Numbered from the stretch's first letter, positions 1-8,725 are shown. The stretch: 45,148 nt of DNA from Rhizobium ruizarguesonis (GCF_012349115.1 NZ_PQIG01000106.1:1-45148); one strand, 5' to 3'. Notes: generated by a model from the letters alone, not told the origin. Translations and numbers: made by a program.

Positions 1-16
1 CCAATCCGCAAAAACA

Positions 17-42
17 AAACCCGCCGAAAAATCGACGGGTTT
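17..42 (+). terminator. Hairpin terminator of an upstream gene
   Basis: AAACCCG (17-23) pairs with CGGGTTT (36-42), and CG/CG pairs continue inward around an AAAAAT loop with one internal mismatch. The A-rich left flank and the three T residues closing the right arm fit a factor-independent terminator that could work in both directions. It is seen directly in the sequence; the gene it serves lies outside the window. Confidence 0.5.
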
Positions 43-143
43 GTCAGCGGTCTGAGGCGCCCTGAAGGCGGCTATTTGTTTGGTTGCGGGGGCCTGATCG
101 CACAGAGACTTGTAAAATTGGTCGAGATTCGAGGATATCTCTG

Positions 144-156
144 AGGCGTAACGCCT
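144..156. promoter_or_regulatory. Short palindrome upstream of the SDR/moaF-like operon
   Basis: AGGCG-TAA-CGCCT is a perfect inverted repeat with 5-bp arms, 158 bases upstream of the first gene of the operon and followed by an AT-rich TATATAT stretch. It could be an operator for one of the local AraC proteins, but one copy is weak evidence. Confidence 0.25.
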
Positions 157-314
157 ATATATGGAACGCATATGGTGGCCTCGGCGCAGGCAGGCCAATC
201 GACATCGTCTGCTCACCGTGGTCTGTGCACTCTCAGTCAAAACTTACTGCAGAAGTGGACACGACGGCTCCGCCGCTTTGGGCCATGATATTCCTCAAGG
301 TGAGAGGAGACATC

Positions 315-1100
315 ATGCGCTTTAAGAACAAGACCGCCTTGATTACGGGCGGGGGAACGGGAATCGGTGCGGCGGTCGCGCGCCGCATTCGGTTGGAGGG
401 TGGCAATGTTGCGCTCGTGGGGCGGCGTCCGGACCCACTTCACGCCGTTGCCGAAGAGATCGGAGCCGCGGTCGTTGTCGCCGATGCAGCCGACGGCGCC
501 AGCATGAAGGCTGCCGCTCTTGCCGTCGCCGAGCAGTTCGGCAGCCTGGATATTCTCGTGGCCAATGCCGGGGGTCACGGTGTCGGCCCCACGGTCAGCA
601 TGTCGGACGAGACCTGGGATCTGGCCATCAGGCTCAACCTCAACACGGCCTTCGTCAGTGCGCGCGAAACGTTGCCGCATCTGATCGAGAGTAAGGGCAA
701 CATCGTCGTGCTTGCCTCGATAGCGGGGCTTTTTGCCGGTCCGGATGCCGCAGGCTACGTCACCATGAAACATGCTTGTATCGGCCTGGCAAAGTCGCTG
801 GCTCGGGACTACGGCCGCCTCGGCGTGAGGACCAACACCGTTTGCCCCGGCTGGGTGACGACGGCGATGGCCGACGAGCAGATGGAATTCATCATGGAAA
901 AATTCAAGCTGAAGAGCATCGAGGACGCTTATGCCCTGGTGACGAAGGACGTGCCGCTTGGCCGTCCCGCAACGCCTGAAGATGTCGCCAATGCAGTCTG
1001 CTTCCTGGCCTCGGCGGAAGCCGCAATGGTCAACGGCGCCATCCTGACCGTCGACGGCGGAGCCGGGACTGTCGATCTGCCCACGCTCGCATTCACCTGA
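315..1100 (+). CDS. SDR-family NAD(P)-dependent oxidoreductase
   Basis: A 261-residue classical short-chain dehydrogenase. The dinucleotide-binding motif TGGGTGIG is at residues 11-18, NAGG follows strand 4, and the catalytic residues are Ser135, Tyr148 and Lys152 (YVTMK). Length is normal for the family. ATG 315 is chosen because GAGGAGA precedes it at good spacing. It is the first gene of a three-gene unit with a MoaF-like gene 13 bases downstream. In Klebsiella, as I recall, an SDR-type gene accompanies moaF in the monoamine regulon, so a role in processing an aromatic-amine product is plausible. The substrate cannot be read from the sequence; oxidation of an alcohol or reduction of a ketone are both possible. 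Confidence 0.85.
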   Translation: MRFKNKTALITGGGTGIGAAVARRIRLEGGNVALVGRRPDPLHAVAEEIGAAVVVADAADGASMKAAALAVAEQFGSLDILVANAGGHGVGPTVSMSDETWDLAIRLNLNTAFVSARETLPHLIESKGNIVVLASIAGLFAGPDAAGYVTMKHACIGLAKSLARDYGRLGVRTNTVCPGWVTTAMADEQMEFIMEKFKLKSIEDAYALVTKDVPLGRPATPEDVANAVCFLASAEAAMVNGAILTVDGGAGTVDLPTLAFT

Positions 1101-1113
1101 GGAGGAGACAATA

Positions 1114-1893
1114 ATGAACCAGAATCCGAAAGACTGGAAAACCTACGATCAGTTCGCATACGGGATCGACGCGAACCGACTGCCGGCGACGAATGCCCTT
1201 TCCGGCTCATCCCACGCGATCGCCTTTGACGACGGACGCAAGCTTCAACTCACCTTCCACGATGACAATGTGCAATGGTCGGACGGCGATGACAGCGCAA
1301 CCGACAAGGTCGAAGTCATCGAGGTTGCGCCCGACACCTTCTTCGTCGAAGTCATTTTCGCGGGTCGACCCAAAGAAGCCGAGACCTTGATCCTGAACGT
1401 TTCCAGCCGCCGCGTTCTCTCGATCTATTCGATTGTTCGCGAAAAGGAGCAATCCGTCGGAGAGCCGCAGGTGGCGCAGATTTTCCGACCCGGTATTCTC
1501 GAAGGCGGCGCGGTCAGCGGACCGGTGCCCGCCGAAAGCCGGGATCTGATCGGGCTAAGGGCGCATTTCACCTATAGCCCGAACCACGTCTACGAACATA
1601 CCTATCTGTCGTCGCAACGCTATGCATGGCAATGCCTTGTCGGCGTGCAACGCGGGCACGGTGACGTCGACCTGACGACCACCTACAAGTTCGACGATGA
1701 TCAGTACATCTTCACCTTCCGCGAATTCAAGATCGCTGTCGCCTCGACATTCTTCTACAATTTCAAGGATATGCGTTCAACAGGCAAATTCCTTGGCATC
1801 ACTGGTGATGGCCATATCCAGAACAGCCCGGCGGGCGCCTTCATCCGCAAGGCGTCGATGACCTACTATCTCCCCGGGCAGGAACCAGTTTGA
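1114..1893 (+). CDS. MoaF-like protein
   Basis: A 259-residue protein resembling the MoaF family, which has N- and C-terminal MoaF domains. The C-terminal half carries the family's aromatic-rich run (YSPNHVYEHTYLSS, residues about 156-169), then YAWQCLVGVQRGHGDVD and TYKFDDDQYIFTFREFKI. The N-terminal half has FDDGRKLQLTF. No signal peptide or membrane segment is seen. The family is often labelled 'molybdenum cofactor biosynthesis F', but that comes from the gene name; in Klebsiella moaF belongs to the monoamine (tyramine) regulon. Its biochemical role is unknown. The lipocalin-like beta-rich look suggests ligand binding. A strong GAGGAGA ribosome site precedes ATG 1114. Confidence 0.8.
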   Translation: MNQNPKDWKTYDQFAYGIDANRLPATNALSGSSHAIAFDDGRKLQLTFHDDNVQWSDGDDSATDKVEVIEVAPDTFFVEVIFAGRPKEAETLILNVSSRRVLSIYSIVREKEQSVGEPQVAQIFRPGILEGGAVSGPVPAESRDLIGLRAHFTYSPNHVYEHTYLSSQRYAWQCLVGVQRGHGDVDLTTTYKFDDDQYIFTFREFKIAVASTFFYNFKDMRSTGKFLGITGDGHIQNSPAGAFIRKASMTYYLPGQEPV

Positions 1894-1902
1894 GGCAGAA
1901 CG

Positions 1903-2292
1903 ATGCGCACAGCCTATGAAATCGTGAAGGCACACTACGACGCCAACGCGCGCCGGGATATGGACGGCATGCTTGCCGACATCGCCGCCGATTGCCGATG
2001 GACGGAAATGGATGGCTTTCCCTGTGCCGGCACCTATGTCGGTCCGCAAGAGGTTCTCAAAAACGTTTTTTTCGCACTCGGAGAAGCCTTCGACGGCTAC
2101 ACGTTCGCCCTGGAACGGCTGCTGGATGCAGGCAGCGACGTGATCGGAATCGGTGATTATGCCGGGACTTACAGACAGACCGGCAAGTCCTTCAAGGCGC
2201 GTGTCGTTCACGTCTGGAGCGTCGCAGACGACAAGATCCGGCGCTTCGAACAATTCACCGACACGCTGCGTGTAGCGGACGCAATGCGATAA
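1903..2292 (+). CDS. SnoaL-like / NTF2-fold small protein
   Basis: A 129-residue protein of the SnoaL/NTF2 fold. It opens with a helix (YEIVKAHYDANARRDMDGM), then DCRWTEMDGFPCAGTYVG, and ends in the strand-rich HVWSVADDKIRRFEQFTDT typical of these cone-shaped proteins. It starts 10 bases after the moaF-like gene, so the two are surely co-transcribed. Family members act as isomerases, hydrolases, lyases or simple binding proteins, and no catalytic set is clear enough to choose. Its gene end is only 21 bases from the convergent AraC gene. Confidence 0.75.
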   Translation: MRTAYEIVKAHYDANARRDMDGMLADIAADCRWTEMDGFPCAGTYVGPQEVLKNVFFALGEAFDGYTFALERLLDAGSDVIGIGDYAGTYRQTGKSFKARVVHVWSVADDKIRRFEQFTDTLRVADAMR

Positions 2293-2313
2293 ACGCGTGG
2301 CGGCCTCGCGGAT

Positions 2314-3252
2314 TCACGCCGGGCCGCCCTTTCTCCAATCGGAGGGCGAAAGCGCATAGCGGCCACGAAACGCCCGGGAGAAATGCGCGCTCGAAGAAAA
2401 CCCAAGCGCAAAGGCAATCTCCGATATTTCGCCCGGGCGGCATGCAGCGTCCCGTAGTCGGGATGCGGCTCTTTCCAGCCGCAGGCTCCAGATATAGTCG
2501 GCCGGCGTCGTGCCCTCGGCCTCAAATGCACGATAGACGTAGCGAATGGAACAACCCATACGGCGCGCGATCATGCCGACATCGAGATCGGGCCGCGAGA
2601 TGTGGTCCGAGACAAAGTCCTTCACACGCCGTCGCAGCAGGTCAAGGGAATGGGCGCTTGATCGTTCCCGCTGCGGATCGCCGATCATGGTGCGAACGAG
2701 CTCGATCATCGTCTGGCCGAGGCTGGCACGCACCGTGTCGTCCAACCTGCCGATCTCCCGGATTGTCGAATCCATCAGCGAAAGCAGGATGCGCTGCATC
2801 CCCGCATGTTCGGGCATGGCGACAAACGGCTCCATCAGCCGGTTGACCGCTTGAACTGGAAGCGCGCGACGGGGCAATTGCAGGAGAAGCAGGCGGACAG
2901 CCGTTCTGTTGGTCAGCACATAGGGACGGCTTGGATCATACATGATGCTCGCGCCGGCGCCGACTGGAACGCTACGGCCATTTTGGTTGAGGGACGAAAA
3001 GCCATGTGTCTGGAAAACCAATTTGATGGCATCGGGAGAGTCCGAGCCGAGGGTCACGTGCTCGCCAAAAACCGTGTGCGTATCGGCTTCCAGCAGCGTC
3101 AGGCGGCAGGTGCCGAGCATTGCCGACAACAGCCGGCTTTGATCTTCGTCACCCGATTGAAAATCGAGCCGCACATTGCCGAACAAGCTGCGGGCAACGC
3201 TCGGAAAATCCCTTCCCCCTGCAACTTTAACGGATGAGAAAACCGGTTCCAT
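2314..3252 (-). CDS. AraC-family transcriptional regulator
   Basis: A 312-residue AraC-type activator. The C-terminal third holds the two helix-turn-helix units: DLDVGMIARRMGCSIRYVYRAFEAEG and ISEIAFALGFSSSAHFSRAFRGRY, followed by the usual SPSDWRK end. The N-terminal 190 residues look like the AraC-binding-like domain found in FeaR-type regulators rather than a cupin. It is the last gene of the long leftward operon, 10 bases after an SDR gene, with AGGAAG before ATG 3252. It probably controls that operon or the convergent moaF-like unit. Confidence 0.85.
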   Translation of the reverse strand: MEPVFSSVKVAGGRDFPSVARSLFGNVRLDFQSGDEDQSRLLSAMLGTCRLTLLEADTHTVFGEHVTLGSDSPDAIKLVFQTHGFSSLNQNGRSVPVGAGASIMYDPSRPYVLTNRTAVRLLLLQLPRRALPVQAVNRLMEPFVAMPEHAGMQRILLSLMDSTIREIGRLDDTVRASLGQTMIELVRTMIGDPQRERSSAHSLDLLRRRVKDFVSDHISRPDLDVGMIARRMGCSIRYVYRAFEAEGTTPADYIWSLRLERAASRLRDAACRPGEISEIAFALGFSSSAHFSRAFRGRYALSPSDWRKGGPA

Positions 3253-3262
3253 GCTGTCTTCC

Positions 3263-3979
3263 TCATGAGGTCAGGTAGCCGCCGTCGACCGGCAGGCAGA
3301 CGCCGGCTATGTAGCGTGCTGCCTCGGACGACAGGAAGACGATCGCGTCGGCGACTTCCGCCGCCTCGCCCCATCGTCCCGCCGGTATGCGGTTTCTGAT
3401 CGGCGCCGAAACGACTTCATCGGCAAACAATGCCCGGCTCAGCGGCGTTACGATCCAGCCCGGCGCGACGGCATTGACGCGGATATTCTCCGCCGCAAAC
3501 TCCTGCGCCAACGACTTTGTCAGTTGTACGATCGCTCCCTTGCTGGCCGAATAACCTGGCCGATCTGCGGCGCCGAACGTCGAATACATGGACGCAATGT
3601 TGATGATGGACGAACCGGATGTCATCCGGCTGCGGCCCAAGCGACAACAATCCATGACGGACGTCAGGTTGATTGCTATGACCTCATCGAACTTCTCTTT
3701 CTTCCATTCGTCGCGATCGCGGCTGACGCCGGTGCAATTCACGAGCACATCAATCTGATTGAGGCTCGCGAAGAAATCGTCGAGAGCGCCGGGCTGAAGG
3801 ACGTTGATGTCCCGGCTCTCGATCCGCTCGCTGCGTGGTCCGCCGGCGGCGCCAAGGCCGCAGCAGACGACCCGGGCACCGAGCGCAGCAAAACGCTCAG
3901 CCGTCGCAGCCCCAATGCCCGAAGTTCCGCCGGGGATAACGACCGTTCGGCCGGTAAAAAGATCGTTGGCAAAGGTCAT
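3263..3979 (-). CDS. SDR-family oxidoreductase
   Basis: A 238-residue short-chain dehydrogenase with Ser130, Tyr143 and Lys147 (YSASK) as catalytic set. The nucleotide motif is PGGTSGIG rather than TGGTSGIG, and NCTG replaces the common NAG; both are tolerated variants. The C-terminal AGVCLPVDGGYLTS is typical of the family. It lies 15 bases downstream of livF in the same leftward operon, so it likely acts on the compound imported by the Liv-type transporter or a product of it. The exact substrate is unknown. Confidence 0.85.
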   Translation of the reverse strand: MTFANDLFTGRTVVIPGGTSGIGAATAERFAALGARVVCCGLGAAGGPRSERIESRDINVLQPGALDDFFASLNQIDVLVNCTGVSRDRDEWKKEKFDEVIAINLTSVMDCCRLGRSRMTSGSSIINIASMYSTFGAADRPGYSASKGAIVQLTKSLAQEFAAENIRVNAVAPGWIVTPLSRALFADEVVSAPIRNRIPAGRWGEAAEVADAIVFLSSEAARYIAGVCLPVDGGYLTS

Positions 3980-3994
3980 CGTCTCTCCTTGAGA

Positions 3995-4714
3995 TCAGCT
4001 GGCGAGATAGGCGCCATGCAGGATTTCGGGATTGGCCCTCAACGTCGTGGAAGCACCGTCATAGACCAGCCGGCCGCGCTCCATGACCATCGCGTGATCG
4101 GCCAGATCGAGAGCAAGGTTGGCGAACTGTTCGATCAGGAGCACGCCGATGCCGTTTTGGGCTGCTATCTTTAGTGCTTCCGCCAGCCGCTTGACCACAG
4201 CCGGCGCCAGCCCAAGCGAAAGCTCATCGACCACCATGAAGCCTGGCTTGGCGATAAACGCCTGCGCCATCGCGACCATCTGCTTCTGGCCCCCCGAGAG
4301 ATCGGAAGCCAGCTGGCGTTTGCGCTGGGCAAGTTCGGGAAATATTTCATAGGCTCTTTCGAGTCCCTCCCGACGGGCGGAAGGCGATCCATCGAAGGCA
4401 GCAACGAGAATGTTGTCTTCCACCGACAGCTGGCCCAGCACCCGATGGCCCTCCGGCACCAGCGCCAGGCCGGCCCGGCGGATGCGATCGGGAGAAAGCC
4501 CGGTGAGCGACGTCGCGTCGAGCCGCATTCTGCCGCCAGCGATAGGCAGGACGCCAGCAAGCGCCATAACGGTGCTCGACTTACCGGCGCCGTTGGCACC
4601 CAGCAAAGCGGTGATTTCTCCGCTTTTGATGGCAAAGGAGACATCGTGGATGACCCGTTTGCCACCGCGCTCGACGGCGAGGTTTTTAACGACCACGGAT
4701 GAGATCGCTGCCAT
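3995..4714 (-). CDS. livF: Branched-chain-type ABC transporter ATP-binding protein LivF
   Basis: A 239-residue ATPase of the LivF class. Walker A GANGAGKS starts at residue 39, the LSGGQ signature is intact, and Walker B is FMVVDE. The switch-loop His is replaced by Gln (LLIEQF), as is usual for LivF. ATG 4714 is chosen because it overlaps the livG stop by one base (TGATG), which means translational coupling. A longer open frame upstream only reads through livG. It would form a heterodimer with LivG on the cytoplasmic face of LivHM. The cargo is unlikely to be simply leucine given the catabolic neighbours. Confidence 0.88.
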   Translation of the reverse strand: MAAISSVVVKNLAVERGGKRVIHDVSFAIKSGEITALLGANGAGKSSTVMALAGVLPIAGGRMRLDATSLTGLSPDRIRRAGLALVPEGHRVLGQLSVEDNILVAAFDGSPSARREGLERAYEIFPELAQRKRQLASDLSGGQKQMVAMAQAFIAKPGFMVVDELSLGLAPAVVKRLAEALKIAAQNGIGVLLIEQFANLALDLADHAMVMERGRLVYDGASTTLRANPEILHGAYLAS

Positions 4715-5418
4715 CAGAATTCCCCCAGATAGGCGCGACGCACGTTCGGGTCGGCAAGCACCGCTTCCGTCGGCCCCAGCGCCAGCAGCTTTCCATAATC
4801 GAGCACCATCGTCTCGCTGCACATCGCCCGAATGAGCTCGACGTCGTGATCGATCACCAACACTTGCGCTCCGACTTCGGCGGGGATGCGCAAAACGAGT
4901 TCGCGAAACATGCCGCCCTCCTCTTCCGTCAGGCCGGCGGCAGGTTCATCGAGCAGGATGAGCCTGGGATTGCCGATCACGCATTTGCCGAGCTCGACCA
5001 GACGGCGCTGGAACAGATTGAGCGACTGGCCGAGCTTATCGGTCACCGGTCGGAGGCCGACAAAAGCAAGAGCGGCATCGATGGCCGCGGCGCGATTTAG
5101 CGGCGCCACTACATGATCTGCGATCGCGGCGAGATTGCCCGACACCGTCAGATCCTCGACGACCTGCTCTGTCTGGAAAGACCGCCGGAGGCCGGCGCGC
5201 ACGCGCTGCAGCGGTGCAAGGTCGAGCAGTTGTTCGCCATTCAGTGCGACGCTGCCACGAGCCGGCCTAACGAAACCTGAGAGAACATTGAGCAGGGTTG
5301 TCTTACCCGCACCGTTCGGGCCAATCAGACCGGCGATTGGCGCAGCAAGCGTCGCAGTCAATTCATTGATCGGCTTGACGCCGCCGAACTGGACGACAAG
5401 GTTGTCGATGGCGATCAT
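4714..5418 (-). CDS. livG: Branched-chain-type ABC transporter ATP-binding protein LivG
   Basis: A 234-residue ATPase with Walker A GPNGAGKTT at residues 33-41, Walker B LILLDEP, the D-loop region AAGL, and a switch His in VIDHD. The signature segment is odd: where LivG proteins normally have an S-x-G-x-Q-type motif, this one reads LNLFQRRLVELGK, lacking the usual Ser and Gly. It may still work because LivF has a perfect LSGGQ, so the pair would have one standard and one degenerate site. ATG 5418 overlaps the livM stop by four bases (ATGA). Confidence 0.85.
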   Translation of the reverse strand: MIAIDNLVVQFGGVKPINELTATLAAPIAGLIGPNGAGKTTLLNVLSGFVRPARGSVALNGEQLLDLAPLQRVRAGLRRSFQTEQVVEDLTVSGNLAAIADHVVAPLNRAAAIDAALAFVGLRPVTDKLGQSLNLFQRRLVELGKCVIGNPRLILLDEPAAGLTEEEGGMFRELVLRIPAEVGAQVLVIDHDVELIRAMCSETMVLDYGKLLALGPTEAVLADPNVRRAYLGEF

Positions 5419-6452
5419 CGCGCCCTCTCCTTTGCCGAACCGAATCGCAGCCGGGCGATCAGCGAGGCGATCTGTCCGGCGATGCCGGATGGTGCCGTCG
5501 CCAATGCCTGGAACAGAGCGACGCCGAAAATACCGATGGTCACATATCCATCGATCCCGAGATCGGTCAGCAGTGCCGGCACCGCCCGCAGCAGCAGCCC
5601 GGCAATCAGCGCTCCGTACCAGTTGTAGACGCCTCCGACGATCGCCAGGGCGAAGAGGTTCAGGCTTTCGAAGGCGCCAAACGCACGACCATCGAGCTGT
5701 CCGACATTTCCGGCAAGCAGTGCACCAGAAACGCCCGCGAGGAAGCCGCTGAGCGCGAATGCCCATGCCTTGTAGGTCAGCACATTGACGCCGCTTGCAA
5801 TGGCGACCGTCTCGCCCTTGCGGATCAGAGCCCAGGCGCGGCCGGGTCGTCCCAGTTTGTGCCATTGGGCGATCAGCAGAGCGATCGTCGCGGCAAGGCA
5901 AACATAGAGGAAATAGCCGACGGCTCCCTCGGCGATTTCAGGCCGGGGGAGCATGGCACGGCCGGAACCGTCGGCGCGGCCGAGAAAACCGCTGCCGCCG
6001 TCGGGAAAGCCCCAGGCGCTGATGATGATCTGAAACGCCCCCGCGAGCATCAGCGTGACCAGGGCAAGATAAAGCCCCCTCAAGCGCAGCGCCGGCAAGC
6101 CGAAGGCAAGGCCGACCACGGAAGCGACGATGCCTCCGGCCAGAAGGCTGAATTCGAACGGCGGGTGAAAGGCGTGGCCGACACGAAGCGTTACCCACCC
6201 GCCAACCCCAACGAGCGCGAATTGGCAGAGCGAGACCAGGCCGAGCTGCCCATAGAGGATCGCCAGCCCCGCCACCGAGAGCGACAGCGCCACCGCCGAC
6301 GTTGCGGCCGACAGCCAGTAGGAATTGGCAAGACACGTGACCACGGCAGCAAACAGAGCCATCGTCGCGGGAACTTGAAGAAGCTGTTTGGGAAAGCGGG
6401 CCACCGGAACGCGCTCCGGTAATGCCTGTATCGTCTGTTGCGAAGTCATCAT
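5415..6452 (-). CDS. livM: Branched-chain-type ABC transporter permease LivM
   Basis: A 345-residue permease with a hydrophobic N-terminus and about nine membrane segments. The characteristic LivM stretch GLPALRLRGLYLALVTLM lies before the cytoplasmic coupling region, and GRAWALIRKGE matches the conserved loop contacting the ATPase. The start ATG 6452 overlaps the livH stop (ATGA) and has GAAGGA upstream, so it is preferred over longer in-frame starts. It works with LivH as the membrane pore of the importer. Confidence 0.88.
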   Translation of the reverse strand: MMTSQQTIQALPERVPVARFPKQLLQVPATMALFAAVVTCLANSYWLSAATSAVALSLSVAGLAILYGQLGLVSLCQFALVGVGGWVTLRVGHAFHPPFEFSLLAGGIVASVVGLAFGLPALRLRGLYLALVTLMLAGAFQIIISAWGFPDGGSGFLGRADGSGRAMLPRPEIAEGAVGYFLYVCLAATIALLIAQWHKLGRPGRAWALIRKGETVAIASGVNVLTYKAWAFALSGFLAGVSGALLAGNVGQLDGRAFGAFESLNLFALAIVGGVYNWYGALIAGLLLRAVPALLTDLGIDGYVTIGIFGVALFQALATAPSGIAGQIASLIARLRFGSAKERAR

Positions 6453-7315
6453 CGGTCCTTCAATACGGCCTTGGCCGTACTCCCCAAGATCGTCACCGCG
6501 ACGAGCGCGATAATGAAAGGTGCGGCGGCGCGATAGGGTGAGATCCAGCCGACCGGGGTGAGCGCAGCTTCGGCAATGCCGATCAGAAGCCCAGCGACAG
6601 CCGTTTCCCAAAGCGAGCGCAGTTGGCCGAGAATTGCCGCCGCGATCGCTGGGATCACCAGCAAAGTCAGGAACGTGCACTGGAGGCGGACGAGGTCGGC
6701 AAGCAGCAGGCCGGCGAAACCGGAAAAAATGCCGGTAATGACCCATGCCGCCGTTTCTGTGTAGAGAATGCGAACACCGAGAATTGCGCTCAGGTCGCGG
6801 TCGTTGGCCAAGGCTCGCATGTCAAGGCCGAGGCGCGTCCGATTGAGCAGCAGTGTGATCGAGCCAACCATCACCACAGCAAGCAGGATGGCGATGATGC
6901 GCGTATAGGTCAGGCGAACACCGAAGAGGGAAATGAACATCTGGTCGGTCGGAAACTGCAGGCGACGCGGCAGCTCACCCCAGATAATTCCCATCAGGGC
7001 GATCAGCACCAAGGCCGGCGCCAAGGTCCCGACGGCGCGCACGACCGTATCGCGATGCGATAGCATAGGCGCAAAGATCCGCCCGTAGAGAAAGCTGATC
7101 GCCGTGGACACGACGACGGCCGCGAGGATGGCCACGGAAAGCGGCATTTTCCATTCGAGAAGCTGCCAGGCGCAATGCGCGCCGATAGCACCAAACGCGC
7201 CGAAGGCGAAGTTAAGGGCCCCGGTTGCCCGAAAGAGGATGACAAGGCCGACGCCTGAGAGGGCATAGACGGCCCCAATTCCGAGACCCGATATCAGAAA
7301 TGGTAAAAAGGTCAT
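6449..7315 (-). CDS. livH: Branched-chain-type ABC transporter permease LivH
   Basis: A 288-residue permease. The N-terminus (ISGLGIGAVYALSGVGLVI, then FRATGALNFAFGAFGAIGA) is diagnostic of LivH, and the loop RTRLGLDMRALANDRDLSAILGV is the usual contact with the ATP-binding subunit. About eight membrane segments are visible. It follows the binding-protein gene after an 84-base gap that contains a hairpin, and it couples to livM by a four-base overlap. Confidence 0.88.
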   Translation of the reverse strand: MTFLPFLISGLGIGAVYALSGVGLVILFRATGALNFAFGAFGAIGAHCAWQLLEWKMPLSVAILAAVVVSTAISFLYGRIFAPMLSHRDTVVRAVGTLAPALVLIALMGIIWGELPRRLQFPTDQMFISLFGVRLTYTRIIAILLAVVMVGSITLLLNRTRLGLDMRALANDRDLSAILGVRILYTETAAWVITGIFSGFAGLLLADLVRLQCTFLTLLVIPAIAAAILGQLRSLWETAVAGLLIGIAEAALTPVGWISPYRAAAPFIIALVAVTILGSTAKAVLKDR

Positions 7316-7357
7316 GAGCGGATTCCGATGTGCGGCCGAAGAGACGGCGGGCAGCGT

Positions 7358-7381
7358 ATCCCGTGGCCCGGACCACGGGAT
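7358..7381 (-). terminator. Intercistronic hairpin between binding-protein gene and livH
   Basis: ATCCCGTGG (7358-7366) and CCACGGGAT (7373-7381) form a perfect 9-bp stem with a 6-base loop. No T-run follows in the leftward direction. Such hairpins after binding-protein genes usually protect the upstream message or reduce read-through, giving more binding protein than permease. Confidence 0.5.
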
Positions 7382-7399
7382 GATGCGTGATGCCTCAAT

Positions 7400-8656
7400 T
7401 TATGGAGCTATTCCGGCGCTCTTTTCAAAGGCGCGGATGTCGGCCAACTCCGGATCGGGCGATGGCGCGCAATCGGAAATCACCTTCCACTTGCCGCCTT
7501 CGCTGACTGCCATGCGCGTCGTTGAATTTGCATTGTGGCGCGGCTGACCATCGCCGAAATACCAAGGCGCGCAGAAAATATCGCTGGCAAAGCCCTTGAC
7601 CTGCCGGATGGCGGCACTGGTGCTTTCGCGGGTGATGTCCTTGGGATCAAGTGACATCAGTGCCTTCTCGGCAATCCGGGCGGCAAGATATCCGGCCTGG
7701 GCGAACGTGTCGCGCGGATCGGACGGCTGACCATATTTGTCCATGACGGCAAGCCAGTTCTGATTGTCGGGCGTCGCGGCCTCGAGATCGTTGAACTCCA
7801 TGTTGACATAGAAATTACCATCCCAGCCTGCGCCAATTGTACCGGGCACCGAAAGGTCATAAGCCGATGCGGCACTGAGGAACTTGATGGTCTGGTTGAG
7901 CCCCTGTTCTTCGGCCGCGGTCAGAAGCGGGATTGTGACGCCCTTGGGAAGGCCGAGGATAATGACATCAGGCTTGGAAGCCGCCGCCTGCAGGATGATC
8001 GAGGTCGAGTCGGCCGTACCGGGATCCATCAGGATCGTTTCGGCCGTAAAGCCTTTTTCCTTGGCCAGAGACTTAATGCCGTCGCAGGACCATGTACCGA
8101 CATTCGGGATGTTCGGACCGATACAGACCACCGACTTTGCCTTGAGCTGATCCAATGCGTAGCCCATGGCGCCCAGCGTGGAGACGCGCGGTCCGGCATT
8201 CGTCGCGGCGTAGTTTTCGGCAAAGAAGCACTCGCGAGGAACGCCGACGCCAGCGACGACGACAATGCCGGACTTCTTGTAGAAATCCGCGTTTGCGCCA
8301 CATTCGACAAAGCTCGAATTGCCGACCATCAGCACTGCCTTCTCGTCGTTGACGAGCTTGGCGGCTAGCTGAGCGGCCGTCTCAGGATTCCACTGATCGT
8401 CTTCGACCAGATATTTGACCGGCCGCCCCTTGATCCCGCCATTGGCGTTCAAGCAGTCGAAATAGGCCTTGGCCGCCCTGGTTGAATTCGAAAAATCGTC
8501 CGGACCGGTTTTGCCGGTGATCGCACCGATGACAATCGGTTCGCCGGTCGCGGCTTTGCCGGTATTGTCGCCGCAGGATGCAGCGGCATGAGCACTGAAT
8601 GCCGAAAGCAGCATCAGGCCGAGGCCGACCACCAGCCCCCTCATATCTATTCTCAT
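7400..8656 (-). CDS. Periplasmic substrate-binding protein of the Liv-type ABC transporter
   Basis: A 418-residue binding protein of the Peripla_BP_6/LivK class. A clear Sec signal peptide (hydrophobic run from residue 7, cleavage probably after AHA at about residue 24) is followed by IVIGAITGKTGPD, the family's opening strand. ATG 8656 has GGAGGAGG just upstream. The mature protein holds eight cysteines (contexts SCGD, FDCL, VECG, RECF, VVCI, WSCD, IFCA, SDCA), many for this family, and could form several disulfides. It lies upstream of livHMGF and downstream of GMC and aldehyde dehydrogenase genes, so an aromatic acid, amine or aldehyde precursor is a likelier ligand than an aliphatic amino acid. 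Confidence 0.85.
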   Translation of the reverse strand: MRIDMRGLVVGLGLMLLSAFSAHAAASCGDNTGKAATGEPIVIGAITGKTGPDDFSNSTRAAKAYFDCLNANGGIKGRPVKYLVEDDQWNPETAAQLAAKLVNDEKAVLMVGNSSFVECGANADFYKKSGIVVVAGVGVPRECFFAENYAATNAGPRVSTLGAMGYALDQLKAKSVVCIGPNIPNVGTWSCDGIKSLAKEKGFTAETILMDPGTADSTSIILQAAASKPDVIILGLPKGVTIPLLTAAEEQGLNQTIKFLSAASAYDLSVPGTIGAGWDGNFYVNMEFNDLEAATPDNQNWLAVMDKYGQPSDPRDTFAQAGYLAARIAEKALMSLDPKDITRESTSAAIRQVKGFASDIFCAPWYFGDGQPRHNANSTTRMAVSEGGKWKVISDCAPSPDPELADIRAFEKSAGIAP

Positions 8657-8725
8657 CGTTTCCTCCTCCAGTTTCCGTTATTGTCCGCACTCCCCGCGAA
8701 CGTCTTCCATCGTGGAATCTCTGCC

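Larger units (their letters stand above)
1..314. other. Left-edge non-coding region
   Basis: No convincing gene is seen. An open frame starts at 84 but has no ribosome site, and its first 77 codons do not resemble the SDR family it runs into, so the real start is taken as 315. The stretch holds a hairpin at 17-42, which is probably the end of a gene left of the window, and a short palindrome at 144-156. The promoter of the SDR/moaF-like operon should lie here, but I could not pick a convincing -35/-10 pair. Confidence 0.5.
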
